DNA of 55,135 nt from Flavobacterium pectinovorum (GCF_006438875.1 NZ_RCZH01000011.1:108690-163824); one strand, 5' to 3'. Counted from the stretch's first letter, positions 18,101 to 27,306 are shown. Notes: generated from the sequence alone by a model not told the origin. Numbers and translations are program-made.

Positions 18101-20270
18101 CTACATTTCCGCGTAATTTCATTGGTCCGGCATGAAGATTTAGTTTTTCTAAATCGGCAATATCAAGGTTTAATTTTAATTGAATCGTTGGATATTTGTC
18201 TTTTGTGTTTCCGCTTGCGACAAGATTAAAATTTAGATTTGGGTCTTTCATTCCTGATTTTACCGCGAAAGATCCGTTTTCTATATTTCCTTTTAAAGCC
18301 AAATCTTTGTAGGTATATTTATTAAAAACCGCTTTCTGAACCAAACCGTCAAATTCTGCCTGAGCCGTTTTTGGGTCTAAACCTTTGCCTTTTACTTTCG
18401 CTTTAAGCGTAATTTTTCCGATCGAATCGTTTTTGATTAATCTTCCTAAATCAAAATCCAATAAATAAACCGTAGCATCGTATTTCTCTCTTTTCTTAAC
18501 ACGCTGATCAAACAAAGCATCGATTTTTGCATTTCCAAAACTGCTGTTTAAAGCTAAATTGGTTTTGAAATTCTGAACTGAACCTTTAAATTTTCCACGT
18601 AAATTAAGTTGTGATGGTAATTGAATGTTTTTCGGAATTGTTCCGGCTGGCACAAACGAATAAATATCTTTAGAGGTACTGGAAAGTTTTTGAATATCTA
18701 AATCATAATAGGCTTTTTGAGCATCCGGCAAACCTTTTATTTTCCCCGACAGGGCAACTTTTGTCGTTCCTATTCCACTCATTTCAAATTGCGGAATATT
18801 CAGGTCTTTTACTTTTCCGCTCAGGCGTGTATTCAAATACAAAATTGCATTTGGATTACTCTTAAACGGATTTGTTTTTTGTAAATCGGGAGCAAAAAGC
18901 AAAATGTCTTTAAACCCAATTTTTGATTGCTTTAGATTAGCGTCTAAAGAAAGGTTTCCCAAATCTTTAGAAAGTGACGCAATGGACGAATAGGTAACTT
19001 TTACTTTATTTTGAAGAAGTGTTTGCGGTGTTTTCAAATACAAATCATTCAAATATGCATTTTTCGGTCCATAAAAGAAATCCGTTTTTAAAGACTGAAT
19101 CTGTAATCCGCTTTTATCATTTGCCGTTAACGCTTTTATATTTCCCGAAATAGTATCATTTCCGTAATATAGTTTTTCCGCTTTAAAGTTAAATTTAGAC
19201 AAATCCATGTGACTGTAATCAATTCCTTTTGAAACGGGTTTTGATTGCATATCATCAAACTTGAAAGCTATATTCTCTAAATTAACATCGGCAAGTTTCA
19301 CTTTCCAACCTGTCTGTTTTATTGCTGTTGAATCTAAATCTGGCGCTTTTATTTGTTTGTCTTTTGCTCCTAAACGTAAGTTCCCTTTTAAGTCTTTTAA
19401 TTCGAAAGTATCAAAATCCAAAAGTTGATTATTCAGGTCTATTTTATTGACGGATAAATCCAAATTTCCCAGTTTTATTCCGGAATCTAATTTGGAATCT
19501 TTATTATCATAAGCAATATCAATTTTTGCCAATTTGATTTTGCCTAATTTTAAACTGAAGTCTTTTCTCTTGGAAATTGTATCTACCGTTTTCACCGAAA
19601 CTTCAGCAATTTTTTCTACAACGTCCTGATTCAAAACTACTTTTAATCCGTTCAAATCAATATTCGGAATATCGAAATTCATTTTATCTAAATCGAATTC
19701 TTTGAATTTAGTGTCAAAATGTGTCAGTTTTACTTTGACATCATTTTTAGAAAAATCATCCTTAAAATTAAATTTAACATTGTCGAGATTTACCTTTACA
19801 ACTGATATTTTAAAGGGTTTACTATTTGGATCTTCTACTTTTGGTTCTTTAGATTCGAAAGCTTTTATGATATAATCGAAGTTGAAAACGCCCTCTTTAT
19901 TTCGTGAAATATTAGCTTTCACATTTTCCAATGAAACTGAATTAATTTCTAGTTCACTGCTTACCAATTTAAACAAATCGACATCGAGTTCTAAACGTTT
20001 CCCTGCCAGTAAAGTGTCTTTCTTTTGATCTTCAAAATAAAAACCTTCAAGAACTACATCTTTAGGAAATTTTATCGAAATATGATCTAAGGAAACTTTG
20101 GTTTTAATTTTATCATGCAAATACGTAATCGCCTTGTCCTTTACATAATTTTGAATAGACGGAACCTGAATTAAAATAATCAGAAGTAATAAAAGCACAA
20201 TAACCGAAGCCACGCACCAAAGCAGCACACGTAGTGTTTTTTTAAGAAAATGAATTGGTTTCTTATTCAT
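15180..20270 (-). CDS. tamB: TamB: translocation and assembly module inner-membrane/periplasmic protein
   Basis: A 1696-aa AsmA-like protein. There is a single N-terminal membrane anchor (about 13-34), then a very long repetitive beta-rich body (many segments of the type LNGKVFLSN or LTGNYKIDDGNLDF). The C-terminal TamB/DUF490 domain spans about 1290-1660 and ends in a Lys/Glu-rich tail (about 1670-1696). TamB bridges the inner and outer membranes and probably moves phospholipids or helps insert barrel proteins with its Omp85 partner. It overlaps tamL, so the two form an operon. Confidence 0.93.
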   Translation of the reverse strand: MNKKPIHFLKKTLRVLLWCVASVIVLLLLLIILIQVPSIQNYVKDKAITYLHDKIKTKVSLDHISIKFPKDVVLEGFYFEDQKKDTLLAGKRLELDVDLFKLVSSELEINSVSLENVKANISRNKEGVFNFDYIIKAFESKEPKVEDPNSKPFKISVVKVNLDNVKFNFKDDFSKNDVKVKLTHFDTKFKEFDLDKMNFDIPNIDLNGLKVVLNQDVVEKIAEVSVKTVDTISKRKDFSLKLGKIKLAKIDIAYDNKDSKLDSGIKLGNLDLSVNKIDLNNQLLDFDTFELKDLKGNLRLGAKDKQIKAPDLDSTAIKQTGWKVKLADVNLENIAFKFDDMQSKPVSKGIDYSHMDLSKFNFKAEKLYYGNDTISGNIKALTANDKSGLQIQSLKTDFFYGPKNAYLNDLYLKTPQTLLQNKVKVTYSSIASLSKDLGNLSLDANLKQSKIGFKDILLFAPDLQKTNPFKSNPNAILYLNTRLSGKVKDLNIPQFEMSGIGTTKVALSGKIKGLPDAQKAYYDLDIQKLSSTSKDIYSFVPAGTIPKNIQLPSQLNLRGKFKGSVQNFKTNLALNSSFGNAKIDALFDQRVKKREKYDATVYLLDFDLGRLIKNDSIGKITLKAKVKGKGLDPKTAQAEFDGLVQKAVFNKYTYKDLALKGNIENGSFAVKSGMKDPNLNFNLVASGNTKDKYPTIQLKLNLDIADLEKLNLHAGPMKLRGNVDADIANSNPDFLNGKVFLSNIQILQEAEPIVLDSVRVIAFADNNRNNIKISSQFLKAEVDGKYKLTTLAAAIKKSLSKYIDLKNPKANGESDEQRLAFTLTVDNDPILFKLVPKLTGLEPIKITGKYNNVTDSLEIKGTIPRIVYAENTIADGKINIEAKENALEYQISVATIESGSLKIPFTSLSGKVENNILTYALEVKDAKDKQQYFIAGEFKTEDSKNIFKIDAENFVLNYDKWNVDPENAIEFGGKRLYINKFFLENSGNELKIQSQGNQDNAPLHVDFVNFKIETIMNIVKKDQLLMQGLINGNAVVENVMTKPTFTSDIKIDKFAFKGEPVGDIAIKVDNKTDNLLAANVTLSGEENDVNLTGNYKIDDGNLDFNLDLNKLNIKSIQGFSMGNLTEGTGYLTGNFKITGTSAAPKVNGELDFKNTGFRVTKFNSYFKTQEEKITLQNDVITFDSFTFHDENDNELTINGTIKSADYTNFDFGLTVVADDFRAIHSKEKDNDLFYGDLILDTKLNIKGTLANPVIGGNIKINKDTKFTVVLPQSDPSIADREGIVEFVDEDNQYLKQTAAMEQKLNQSQLIGMDVSVAISIDKEAELTLVIDKGNGDYLNLKGEAELTGGIDPSGKTTLTGKYEFSDGAYEMNFNMIRRKFNIQKGSSITWNGEPTMATLNITAIYNVEAAPIDLLGNQLPTDNPTVRNTYKQKIPFQTLLKMNGELLKPEITFDIVLPDGNYDVSTDVVSLTQTKLQQLRQEPAELNKQVFALLLLNRFIGENPFASESGGTSAESLARQSVSKILSQQLNDLAGELISGVQLEFDLESTDDYTTGTRENRTDLNVGVSKKLLDDRLKVTVGSSFAVEGQERANEQSTNIAGDVALDYQLTKDGRYMVRAYRKNEYQVAVEGQVVETGVAFIITMSYNKFRELFHRTAAEKEMIKEEKIRKEKAKKKEKEDKEKEENQIEGNEQKT

Positions 20271-20870
20271 ACGTCAATAAAACACGTTAGATTAAAGTTG
20301 CGTTATTATAAAGCTGTATTTCTACAGTTTACAAAATTGAAAAAATTAAACTTTAACAATTTACATAATTATGCGCAATTATTCTAAAATTTTACGGACA
20401 AATAATTATTTATTATGCCACAAAGACGCTAAGGCACAAAGATTTTTTTAGCTCTCGCAAAGTCACAAAGTTTTTTTGTTTCACGCAGATTTGGCAGATT
20501 GAGCAGATTTATCCGGTTAGTGTGCTATAAATCTGCGTAAATCGTCTAGCAATTTTTTATCTGCTCAATCTGCCAAATCTGCGTGAGAAAATAATTTTAA
20601 AATCTTCATAAAAAAACCCAATATTGCCGCTTTTAAATATAGTAAGCACTTATTTTTAATTAGTTGATAACGTTTTTTTTTAATCTCGCAAAGTCGCAAA
20701 GTTTTTTTTATGCCACAGACTAAAGGACTAAAAAGATTCCCAAAAAAATCTGCTAAATCTGCGAGAAATAGTTCTTGACTCAAAAGTCGATAGTTCTGCT
20801 CGCCTTTGAATAAATTTACTCTTTTTTAAACTAATCCAAAATAAAGGCAAAGCCAAGAAGGAGAAATATT
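20271..20870. repeat. 600-bp intergenic region made of dispersed repeats
   Basis: No gene. It contains several CGCAAAGTCACAAAG / GCCACAAAGACGC words, a perfect 28-bp inverted repeat (20481-20508 with 20559-20586), and a further CTGCTAAATCTGCGAGAAA word at about 20750. The tamB promoter should lie at its left end, but no clear TAnnTTTG was found. Confidence 0.6.
20481..20586. repeat. Perfect 28-bp inverted repeat, 50-nt loop
   Basis: The arm starting TCACGCAGATTTGGCAGATT at 20481 is exactly mirrored by the arm ending AATCTGCCAAATCTGCGTGA at 20586. The loop contains a further partial CTGCGTAAAT copy. It is a member of the CGCAGATTT family also seen near 11798 and 20750. Confidence 0.8.
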
Positions 20871-21827
20871 TTAAAATTTAATATGTGGTAATTTTTCTCC
20901 CAGAAGATTAATTTTTTGCTGCAGTTTAGCTAAGAATTTCTGATGTTGCTCAGATTCTGGATTGAAGCTTCGGTGACGCAGGCTTTTTTGTATTTCTTCG
21001 ATTTCCTGCATGGTCGGAATACTGTTTTCTGCAATGTAGTTTTCACTGAATTTATGCCAGATATAGTCAATTGCTACTTGGTTTGGATGCAGCATATCTT
21101 CAGTATAAAAGCGATAATCGCGAAGTTCATCCATCATGATTTCGTAAGAAGGAAAATACTCTAATTTTAGATTGTTGATTTTAGATTGCAGATTGTAATG
21201 AACTGCTGCAAATAAATGCGATTTACTCAATTGATTTTCTGCAAAACCATCCTTGATATGACGTACCGGAGAAACGGTAAAAATGAAATTTATATCGGGA
21301 TTTAAAACCTGAATGAGTTCGATTGTGTTTTGAATGCTTTTCTCAATTATATCTACCGATAATAATTCTTTTGAAAACTGTTTTTGAGGAACTTTATGGC
21401 AATTGGCTACTATCTCATCGCTTTCCAGATTTCTATAAATCCAGGAAGTTCCGTAGGTTATAATAATGTGCGTAGCTTCTTGTAATTGTTTATTGGTTTC
21501 TGATATAGCTTTATTCAACGTTTCCAGTAATTCCTGTCTGTCGGAGTTGCTTAAATCCGAATGTACTTCGTAACAATGCCAACGTTCATTATAAAAGAAA
21601 ACGTCTTTTTCGGTATAAAATTCCTCCTTAACAACTCGGCTAAATAATTTCTCGATCGAAACCGCATTAAATATAATCCCAAACGGATTTGTGGTATTTT
21701 GAAATTTAAAATAATCAAATTTCTCCGCCATATTTTCTGCAAAGCAAGAACCAAAAGATACTACTTTCGAATTATAATCGATTGGATTATTGGTTTTAGA
21801 AATTGGTATTTGGGTTCTGAATTGCAT
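20871..21827 (-). CDS. GSCFA domain protein
   Basis: A protein of about 318 aa with the naming motif in KVVSFGSCFAENM (about residues 21-33). It continues NPFGIIFNAVSI, ITYGTSWIYR and FTVSPVRHIKDG, and then LHPNQVAIDYIWHKF near the C-terminus. GSCFA proteins resemble SGNH/GDSL-type esterases and are common in Bacteroidota; the substrate is unknown. ATG at 21827 (MQFRTQIPIS) is chosen over the ATG nine codons upstream because that is the conserved family start and the upstream codons run into a dispersed repeat. Confidence 0.85.
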   Translation of the reverse strand: MQFRTQIPISKTNNPIDYNSKVVSFGSCFAENMAEKFDYFKFQNTTNPFGIIFNAVSIEKLFSRVVKEEFYTEKDVFFYNERWHCYEVHSDLSNSDRQELLETLNKAISETNKQLQEATHIIITYGTSWIYRNLESDEIVANCHKVPQKQFSKELLSVDIIEKSIQNTIELIQVLNPDINFIFTVSPVRHIKDGFAENQLSKSHLFAAVHYNLQSKINNLKLEYFPSYEIMMDELRDYRFYTEDMLHPNQVAIDYIWHKFSENYIAENSIPTMQEIEEIQKSLRHRSFNPESEQHQKFLAKLQQKINLLGEKLPHIKF

Positions 21828-21881
21828 GTGATTTAATTTAAATACGAATTTCACGAATTTTCACCAATAAAAAAAATGAAC

Positions 21882-22634
21882 TTAATATGTATATTTTATA
21901 ATTTCCTCTAAACCTCCTCCATTTCCTAATCGCTTTTGTTCACTAGGAAAATCATTATTATAGTATGAATACAAAAAAGTTCGCTGTTGAGCAGTAGAAG
22001 CATTAGACATTTTAATCATATTATTAAGTGATGCAGATAATGGTCCATTTAATAATAAATTCAGACCTAAAATATTACTCAATGGATTCTTTTTTGTATC
22101 GTATTCATATTCAAATACTATATCTACTTGACCTTTATTCATGATTTCATTCTTTATTATATTACCATTTTTATAAGCATATTTTCCAGATGAAGTAATA
22201 ATTTTACCCGATGCTGAATTAATTTCTCTTCTATCATAAGCAATAGTACCATCAGTATTATGTGTATATTTTATTTCAAGATACTTAGTTTCATTAGGCA
22301 TTCTTTGAATCTCAATACTCATTTTCCCATTAAGATAGGTGTATTCTCTAATATTTTCAAGAACTGTAAATGATTGAAATTCTTCAACTTTTGTAATTAG
22401 TTCACCGGTATAAGTATATTTAGCCACATAACCATTATTATCAGTTGAACTTACTATTTTATTTCCGTCATATTTTATATCTGTAAAATACATCACAGAA
22501 TAATCGGGAGTAAGATGAACAATTTTTGTTAGTTTAAATGCAGTTTCAGTATTAGAATCTGTTAATGAATCATTACTAGAACAAGAAGTAAACACTAATG
22601 TTAAAGTGCCAAAAAGTAATAAAAGGTTTTTCAT
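21882..22634 (-). CDS. Lipoprotein, first of three tandem paralogues
   Basis: A 250-aa protein with a lipoprotein signal (LTLVFTSCSS, Cys about 18) and an acidic linker. The body consists of short beta-hairpin-like units such as AKYTYTGELITKVEEF and IKYTHNTDGTIAYDRRE, similar in feel to YD/RHS-type repeats. No named domain was recognised. It shares signal peptide, GNK and YTGxLITKVE blocks with the next two genes but is the most diverged of the three. TATATTTG on the minus strand at 22660-22667 is a likely -7 promoter element. Confidence 0.75.
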   Translation of the reverse strand: MKNLLLLFGTLTLVFTSCSSNDSLTDSNTETAFKLTKIVHLTPDYSVMYFTDIKYDGNKIVSSTDNNGYVAKYTYTGELITKVEEFQSFTVLENIREYTYLNGKMSIEIQRMPNETKYLEIKYTHNTDGTIAYDRREINSASGKIITSSGKYAYKNGNIIKNEIMNKGQVDIVFEYEYDTKKNPLSNILGLNLLLNGPLSASLNNMIKMSNASTAQQRTFLYSYYNNDFPSEQKRLGNGGGLEEIIKYTY

Positions 22635-22819
22635 TGTTTATGGTATTTGTTTTCGGTCAGCAAATATAATTTAAATTGTTTCGAATAAAAAAGTTCAAAA
22701 TTTCACTACAAAACAAGAATCCAAATAGAGTACTTTCAAAATTATACTTAATTGGATTATTGATGTTTGGGTTCTGAATTGCATAAGATTGGCTTGTGTA
22801 AATTTTGACTGTTTTTCAC

Positions 22820-22853
22820 AAAAAAAGCCATCAGCAAAATGCTTCTGGCTTTT
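22820..22853 (-). terminator. Terminator of the second tandem lipoprotein gene
   Basis: Read on the minus strand, AAAAGCCAGAAGCA / TGCTGATGGCTTTT pairs over a short loop and runs into seven T residues, 24 nt after the stop codon. Confidence 0.7.
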
Positions 22854-22877
22854 AGTTTCAAATTTGCCCCCTATGTA

Positions 22878-23618
22878 TTAATAAAAATATTCTGAAGTAT
22901 ATTTTAATCCTTCGACATTATCTACACTTTTTTCAGGATATCCTGCTGAATTGTAAGTATAACTATAAGTTGACCAAACAGTTGCTCCTGAAGTATCAGA
23001 AACTTCGTTATGAAAAACGCCAGTTCCTTCTCCATCTACAAAAGAAATTTTATCTAAACCTAAAACATTTTTTGCTGCATTATTTTTTGCATCATAAACA
23101 TATTTATGATTTGGTGAATTTGTACTAGTAATTTCGCTTACATCACCACTAACAAATGTAATTGTTGATGTTCCTCCCTCTTCAGTTTGAGTTTTATCAT
23201 CTCCTCCATATGATTTCACTGAAATTGTACCATTTGCATTATAAGTATAAACTTCTTTATAACCTCTCAATTCATCATTCTCTTTTTCAACTCTAACAAA
23301 AGTTGCTAACTTTCCATCTGCACTATAAGTAAATGAATTCGTTTGTTCAATTTCTCCAGTAGGAAATTTAAATTCTATTTTAGTAATTAAATCTCCGGTA
23401 TAAGTATAATACATATTTACTTCTCCAGAATCATCAATCACACTTACTAGCTTATTTCCGTTGTATTTGTAATTTACTGTTGATTTTCCGTCTGTTCCAG
23501 TTAAAACCACTTTTTTAAGTAAAATTGAATCAGATGCATCAGAAGATGAATCATCACTAGAACAAGAAGACATTAGCACCATTGATAAGGCACCAAAAAG
23601 GCATAAAATTTTTTTCAT
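22878..23618 (-). CDS. Lipoprotein, second of three tandem paralogues
   Basis: A 246-aa protein with a lipoprotein signal (MVLMSSCSSDDSSSDASD, Cys about 19). It has repeated strand motifs: VNYKYNGNKLVSV, MYYTYTGDLITKIEF, FTYSADGKLATFV, YTYNANGTISVKS, YSYTYNSAGYPEKSV. They look like YD-type units. The function is unknown and it is probably exposed on the periplasmic side or cell surface. The upstream block (TAAGTTTG on the minus strand at 23646-23653 and the TACGGGATCCCGTA segment) is duplicated before the third paralogue. Confidence 0.78.
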   Translation of the reverse strand: MKKILCLFGALSMVLMSSCSSDDSSSDASDSILLKKVVLTGTDGKSTVNYKYNGNKLVSVIDDSGEVNMYYTYTGDLITKIEFKFPTGEIEQTNSFTYSADGKLATFVRVEKENDELRGYKEVYTYNANGTISVKSYGGDDKTQTEEGGTSTITFVSGDVSEITSTNSPNHKYVYDAKNNAAKNVLGLDKISFVDGEGTGVFHNEVSDTSGATVWSTYSYTYNSAGYPEKSVDNVEGLKYTSEYFY

Positions 23619-23792
23619 TTTGATTGGTTAAATTTGTTGTTGCAGCAAACTTAATACAACACAAAATCAAAACCTTACGGGATCCCGTATTAAAAGCAAA
23701 TAATAATCCGATTTTTAATTAACACACTAATAACTTACAACCTACGCCATAATTAACTTAGGAAGTTCTATATCAAATTACTCCTTATTAAT

Positions 23793-23837
23793 CAAAAAAA
23801 ATCCCCAAACTCAATTATTAGTGATTGGGGATTTTTA
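23793..23837 (-). terminator. Terminator of the third tandem lipoprotein gene
   Basis: AAAAATCCCCA and TGGGGATTTTT form a stem with a long AT-rich loop. On the minus strand the stem is followed by a T run, just after the stop codon of the gene at 23855. Confidence 0.7.
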
Positions 23838-23854
23838 ATAATCTAAAAAGAAAA

Positions 23855-24634
23855 TTAATAAGTAATCTCTAATTTAAAAGAATCTTGAGCATCTCCAGAG
23901 AACACCTCAGAAAGGAAATTACTTGCATTGTATTTATTTGTAGTCGTTACTGTTGCTGTTTCATCAAGAGCTCCTTCGTTATCATAACTTTGAGTAACAT
24001 TTTTTACTGTATTATTCGCAGAAGAAAAGTCAAAATTATCATCCAAATCTAATAAAAGTTTCACTCCTGTTATATTAACAAATGGGCTTTTCTTATCATC
24101 AAATGTACTTGTTATTTTTTCTCTTAAAACTCCATCGATAATTTCAGAAGAAATCATATTACCATTAGCAAAAGTATAACGAGTTGTAGTATCGTATTTA
24201 ACTTCTTGCCCATCGATTATTTCAGACTGATTTGCATTAACCGTTCCGTTTGCATTATAAACAAAAGTTAATTTTTGTGGAGGAGTGCTACCAAAAGCTT
24301 TAGTAGTAATTTTTGAAATTAGTTTTCCGTTTTCATACGCATAAACATCTGTAGATTGCAAAACACTTGAATAATACAACTCAACTTTTGTGATAAGATC
24401 TCCAGTATAAGTATATACAGATCTTGCAGCAGTAGAAAGTGCAATGTCTTTTAACTTATTTCCATCATAAGTAATAGTATAAGTAACACTTCCGGATTTT
24501 CCGTTTTCAACACTAGTTTCAACAATCTTTTTCGGCAATAATGTGTCAGATGCAGCATCGTTTGAAGAATCGTCACTAGAACAAGAAGTTAGCATTAAAG
24601 CTAAAGCACCAAAAAGGCATAAAATTTTTTTCAT
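23855..24634 (-). CDS. Lipoprotein, third of three tandem paralogues
   Basis: A 259-aa protein. Its signal peptide (MKKILCLFGALALMLTSCSS) is almost identical to that of the gene at 22878, followed by DDSSNDAASD. The body has the same SVYTYTGDLITKVELYY, VYAYENGKLISKI and FVYNANGTVNANQSE units. The role is unknown. The promoter region with TAGGTTTG (minus strand, 24662-24669) is shared with the second paralogue, so the duplication included the control region. Confidence 0.78.
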   Translation of the reverse strand: MKKILCLFGALALMLTSCSSDDSSNDAASDTLLPKKIVETSVENGKSGSVTYTITYDGNKLKDIALSTAARSVYTYTGDLITKVELYYSSVLQSTDVYAYENGKLISKITTKAFGSTPPQKLTFVYNANGTVNANQSEIIDGQEVKYDTTTRYTFANGNMISSEIIDGVLREKITSTFDDKKSPFVNITGVKLLLDLDDNFDFSSANNTVKNVTQSYDNEGALDETATVTTTNKYNASNFLSEVFSGDAQDSFKLEITY

Positions 24635-25014
24635 TTTGATTTGTTAAATTTGTTATTGACGCAAACCTAATACAACCTAAAATCAAAACCTTACGGGTTC
24701 CCGCAATAAAATCATAATAAAATTCCAAAGACTTCTTAATCTATTAATGGCAAACAATATAGACACATAATTATCTTTGTAAAAAATTTAGTCAAAAGTA
24801 AAACAACAAAGAAATGATTAGCTTTTTTCTTATTTTTTTATTATTCCAGTTTTAAAAAAAATATGTTTCCAAAAAAATTAAAACATCCAAGACTTAAAAA
24901 AATACATTGATAATTTCATGTGTGAAAAAAAATTACATTTTTAATAACTAAAAGCAACTTTACAGAGCCAAACTATTCATTACTTTTGCATCTCCAATAA
25001 ATTTAAATTCACTT
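24635..25014. promoter_or_regulatory. Divergent promoter region (lipoprotein / ABC transporter)
   Basis: AT-rich gap with no ORF or long repeat. TACTTTTG at 24981-24988 fits the -7 element of the ABC transporter gene; a -33 TTG at proper distance was not found. The left part holds the promoter of the lipoprotein gene. Confidence 0.5.
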
Positions 25015-26760
25015 ATGAAATTACTATATTCCTATATAATCAAACATAAAATGCTTCTGTTTTTTGCGTTGATTATGGCCTCTATCAACATTTGTTTCAG
25101 CTTATCTGACTCTATTATTACTGGTAAATTAATGCAGGATTGCGGTGTTGGTTTGCATAAATATGTCGGAAATGAAATGGGATTTATAAAATCTTTATCC
25201 TTCTGGCTTGGGCTTTCGCTTGGTGCCGCGATGATTTCCAGAATTACCAAAAACTTCCAGGATTACTTTACCAATGTCGTTATTCAGCGTACCGGAGCAC
25301 AAATGTACACGGACGGAATTAAAAAATCTCTCGATTTGCCTTACGCCGAATTTGAAGATCAACGAAGTGGCGAAACTTTAAGTAAATTGACTAAAGTACG
25401 TTCTGATTCTGAAAAATTGATTACGCTTTCTATTTCATTGATTTTTCAAACCATTATCGGATTCATCTTTGTAATTGTTTACGTTGCCCGAATTGATTAT
25501 CGTATTTCGCTTATATTTTTGGTTACCGCTCCTATTATTGCTTTAATCAGTTCTTATTTAGGAAAAAAGATCAAAATTGTTTCTCGAAAAATTGTCAATC
25601 AAACCAACGCTTTGGCGGGATCTACAACCGAGAGTTTAAGAAACATTGAACTTGTAAAAAGTCTTGGATTAACGTATCAGGAAGAAAAACGTCTGAACTT
25701 AAATACTTTTAAAATCCTTCAGCTTGAATTAGAGAAAATCCGCTTTATCAGAAGTTTAAGTTTTATTCAGGGAACAACAGTTCACTTTTTAAGAACTTGC
25801 GTTGTTTTTACTTTGTATTATTTCTTGTTTGGACAAAAAATTATTGTTGGTGATTTATTGACAATGGTATTTTTTACTTTCTTCATTTTTGGTCCTTTAC
25901 AGGAATTAGGGAATTTCATTATTGCTTTGAATGAAACCAAAGTTTCAATGGAAAACTTCAAAACATTATTAAGTGCTCCAAAAGAATTTCGCCCTAAGAA
26001 TCCTAAACATGTTGGGGCAATTCAATCTTTGTTATTTTCGAATGTGAGTTTTCAACATAAAACGGCAAAATTTAAAGCCGTTGAAAACATCAATTTTGAA
26101 ATTAAACAAGGTCAGACTGTCGCATTTGTTGGACCATCCGGTTCCGGAAAAACAACGTTAGTAAAATTATTGGTTGGATTATACACACCTGCTGAAGGTC
26201 AGGTTCTTTATAATGAAATTGATTCGGCGGAAATTGATTTATTGGATTTAAGAAAACAATTAGGTTTTGTAACTCAGGATGCACAATTATTCTCTGGAAC
26301 AATCCGTGAAAATTTATTGTTCGTAAAACCAAATGCAACCGATGAAGATTTATATGATGCTCTTAAAAAAGCAAGCTGTGAAAAATTATTGAAACGTGCC
26401 GAAGATGGTTTAAACACTACAATTGGCGAAGGTGGAATTAAAGTTTCCGGAGGTGAAAAACAACGTTTGTCTATTGCACGTGCCATTTTAAGAAACCCGA
26501 ATTTATTAATTTTTGATGAAGCAACTTCTGCATTAGATTCAATTACTGAAGAAGAAATCAATGCTACAATCAGAAATATATCTGATAAAAACCGAATTAC
26601 TGTTCTAATCGCACATCGATTATCTACAGTACTACATGCCGATAGAATTTTTGTATTAGAACAAGGTAAAATTATTGAATCGGGTAAACATGAGGATTTA
26701 ATACTCGAAAAAGGTTTGTATTACGCTATGTGGCGTCAGCAAATTGGGGAGAGAAAGTAA
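25015..26760 (+). CDS. ABC transporter with fused permease and ATPase (MsbA/exporter type)
   Basis: A 581-aa half-transporter that would act as a homodimer in the inner membrane. Residues 1 to about 300 contain six transmembrane helices (type IV exporter fold). The nucleotide-binding domain follows, with Walker A GPSGSGKTT at about 372-380, Q-loop VTQDAQLFSGT, signature VSGGEKQR at about 476-483, Walker B LLIFDEATSALD near 497-508 and the H-loop in IAHRLST. Exporters of this form move lipids, peptides or drugs; the substrate cannot be told. It is a single gene. Confidence 0.92.
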   Translation: MKLLYSYIIKHKMLLFFALIMASINICFSLSDSIITGKLMQDCGVGLHKYVGNEMGFIKSLSFWLGLSLGAAMISRITKNFQDYFTNVVIQRTGAQMYTDGIKKSLDLPYAEFEDQRSGETLSKLTKVRSDSEKLITLSISLIFQTIIGFIFVIVYVARIDYRISLIFLVTAPIIALISSYLGKKIKIVSRKIVNQTNALAGSTTESLRNIELVKSLGLTYQEEKRLNLNTFKILQLELEKIRFIRSLSFIQGTTVHFLRTCVVFTLYYFLFGQKIIVGDLLTMVFFTFFIFGPLQELGNFIIALNETKVSMENFKTLLSAPKEFRPKNPKHVGAIQSLLFSNVSFQHKTAKFKAVENINFEIKQGQTVAFVGPSGSGKTTLVKLLVGLYTPAEGQVLYNEIDSAEIDLLDLRKQLGFVTQDAQLFSGTIRENLLFVKPNATDEDLYDALKKASCEKLLKRAEDGLNTTIGEGGIKVSGGEKQRLSIARAILRNPNLLIFDEATSALDSITEEEINATIRNISDKNRITVLIAHRLSTVLHADRIFVLEQGKIIESGKHEDLILEKGLYYAMWRQQIGERK

Positions 26761-26768
26761 TATTTAAT

Positions 26769-27306
26769 CGCGCAAAGACGCAGAGTCGCAAAGTTTTTGA
26801 CTTGATTATTTCACTATTTTTTTATGTATAATCTAAAGGTTATTGACAATCCGTGTAATACCAAACTTAATTAAAGGCACATTAAAATTTATCAGCAATC
26901 CTAATTTGATTTTTGTGATTTTTAAGTATGTCATAATTTGTTTAGCATGAACTTCTGTTATTTTTTCAATTGATTTTATTTCTAGAATTAATTTATTTTC
27001 AATAATTAGATCCGTTCGAAAACCAATATCAAGTTTTAATTCATCCCAAATAACGGGAAGTGTTTTTTGCCTTTCGACAAATAGCCCTTTTTTAGTTAAT
27101 TCGTAATATAAAATTGCTTCATAAACCGATTCTAACAAACCGGGACCAAGTTTTACATGCATTTTGTAACAGATATCAACTACAATAGCTGAAAGTTCAT
27201 TTTCGTTCATACTTAAAAATTAAAGTATAAACTTACAAAAATTAAATTACTTAAATAAAAAAGTCGCAAAGCATATAAAAACTTTGCGACTCTGCGTCTT
27301 TGCGCG
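26769..27306. mobile_element. GxxExxY gene unit bounded by a perfect 30-bp inverted repeat
   Basis: The 30 bases at 26769-26798 (starting CGCGCAAAGACGCAGAGTCG) are the exact reverse complement of 27277-27306. Between them lies only the GxxExxY gene. An inner hairpin, AAGTCGCAAAG...CTTTGCGACT, sits at the right end. The arms belong to the CGCAAAG word family scattered over the window. Whether the unit moves as a whole is inference; no target-site duplication was identified. Confidence 0.55.
26833..27210 (-). CDS. GxxExxY protein (PD-(D/E)XK-like)
   Basis: A 125-aa protein that shows the family motif in LGPGLLESVYEAIL (about residues 17-30). It is followed by VERQKTLPVIWDELKLDIGFRTDLIIENKLILEIKSIEKI, where Asp-x(n)-Glu-x-Lys (D62, E74/ExK) resembles a PD-(D/E)XK nuclease core. 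The family is widespread in Bacteroidota with no proven function. It lies between an ABC transporter and alaS, inside an inverted repeat, so it looks like an insertion rather than part of an operon. Confidence 0.88.
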   Translation of the reverse strand: MNENELSAIVVDICYKMHVKLGPGLLESVYEAILYYELTKKGLFVERQKTLPVIWDELKLDIGFRTDLIIENKLILEIKSIEKITEVHAKQIMTYLKITKIKLGLLINFNVPLIKFGITRIVNNL

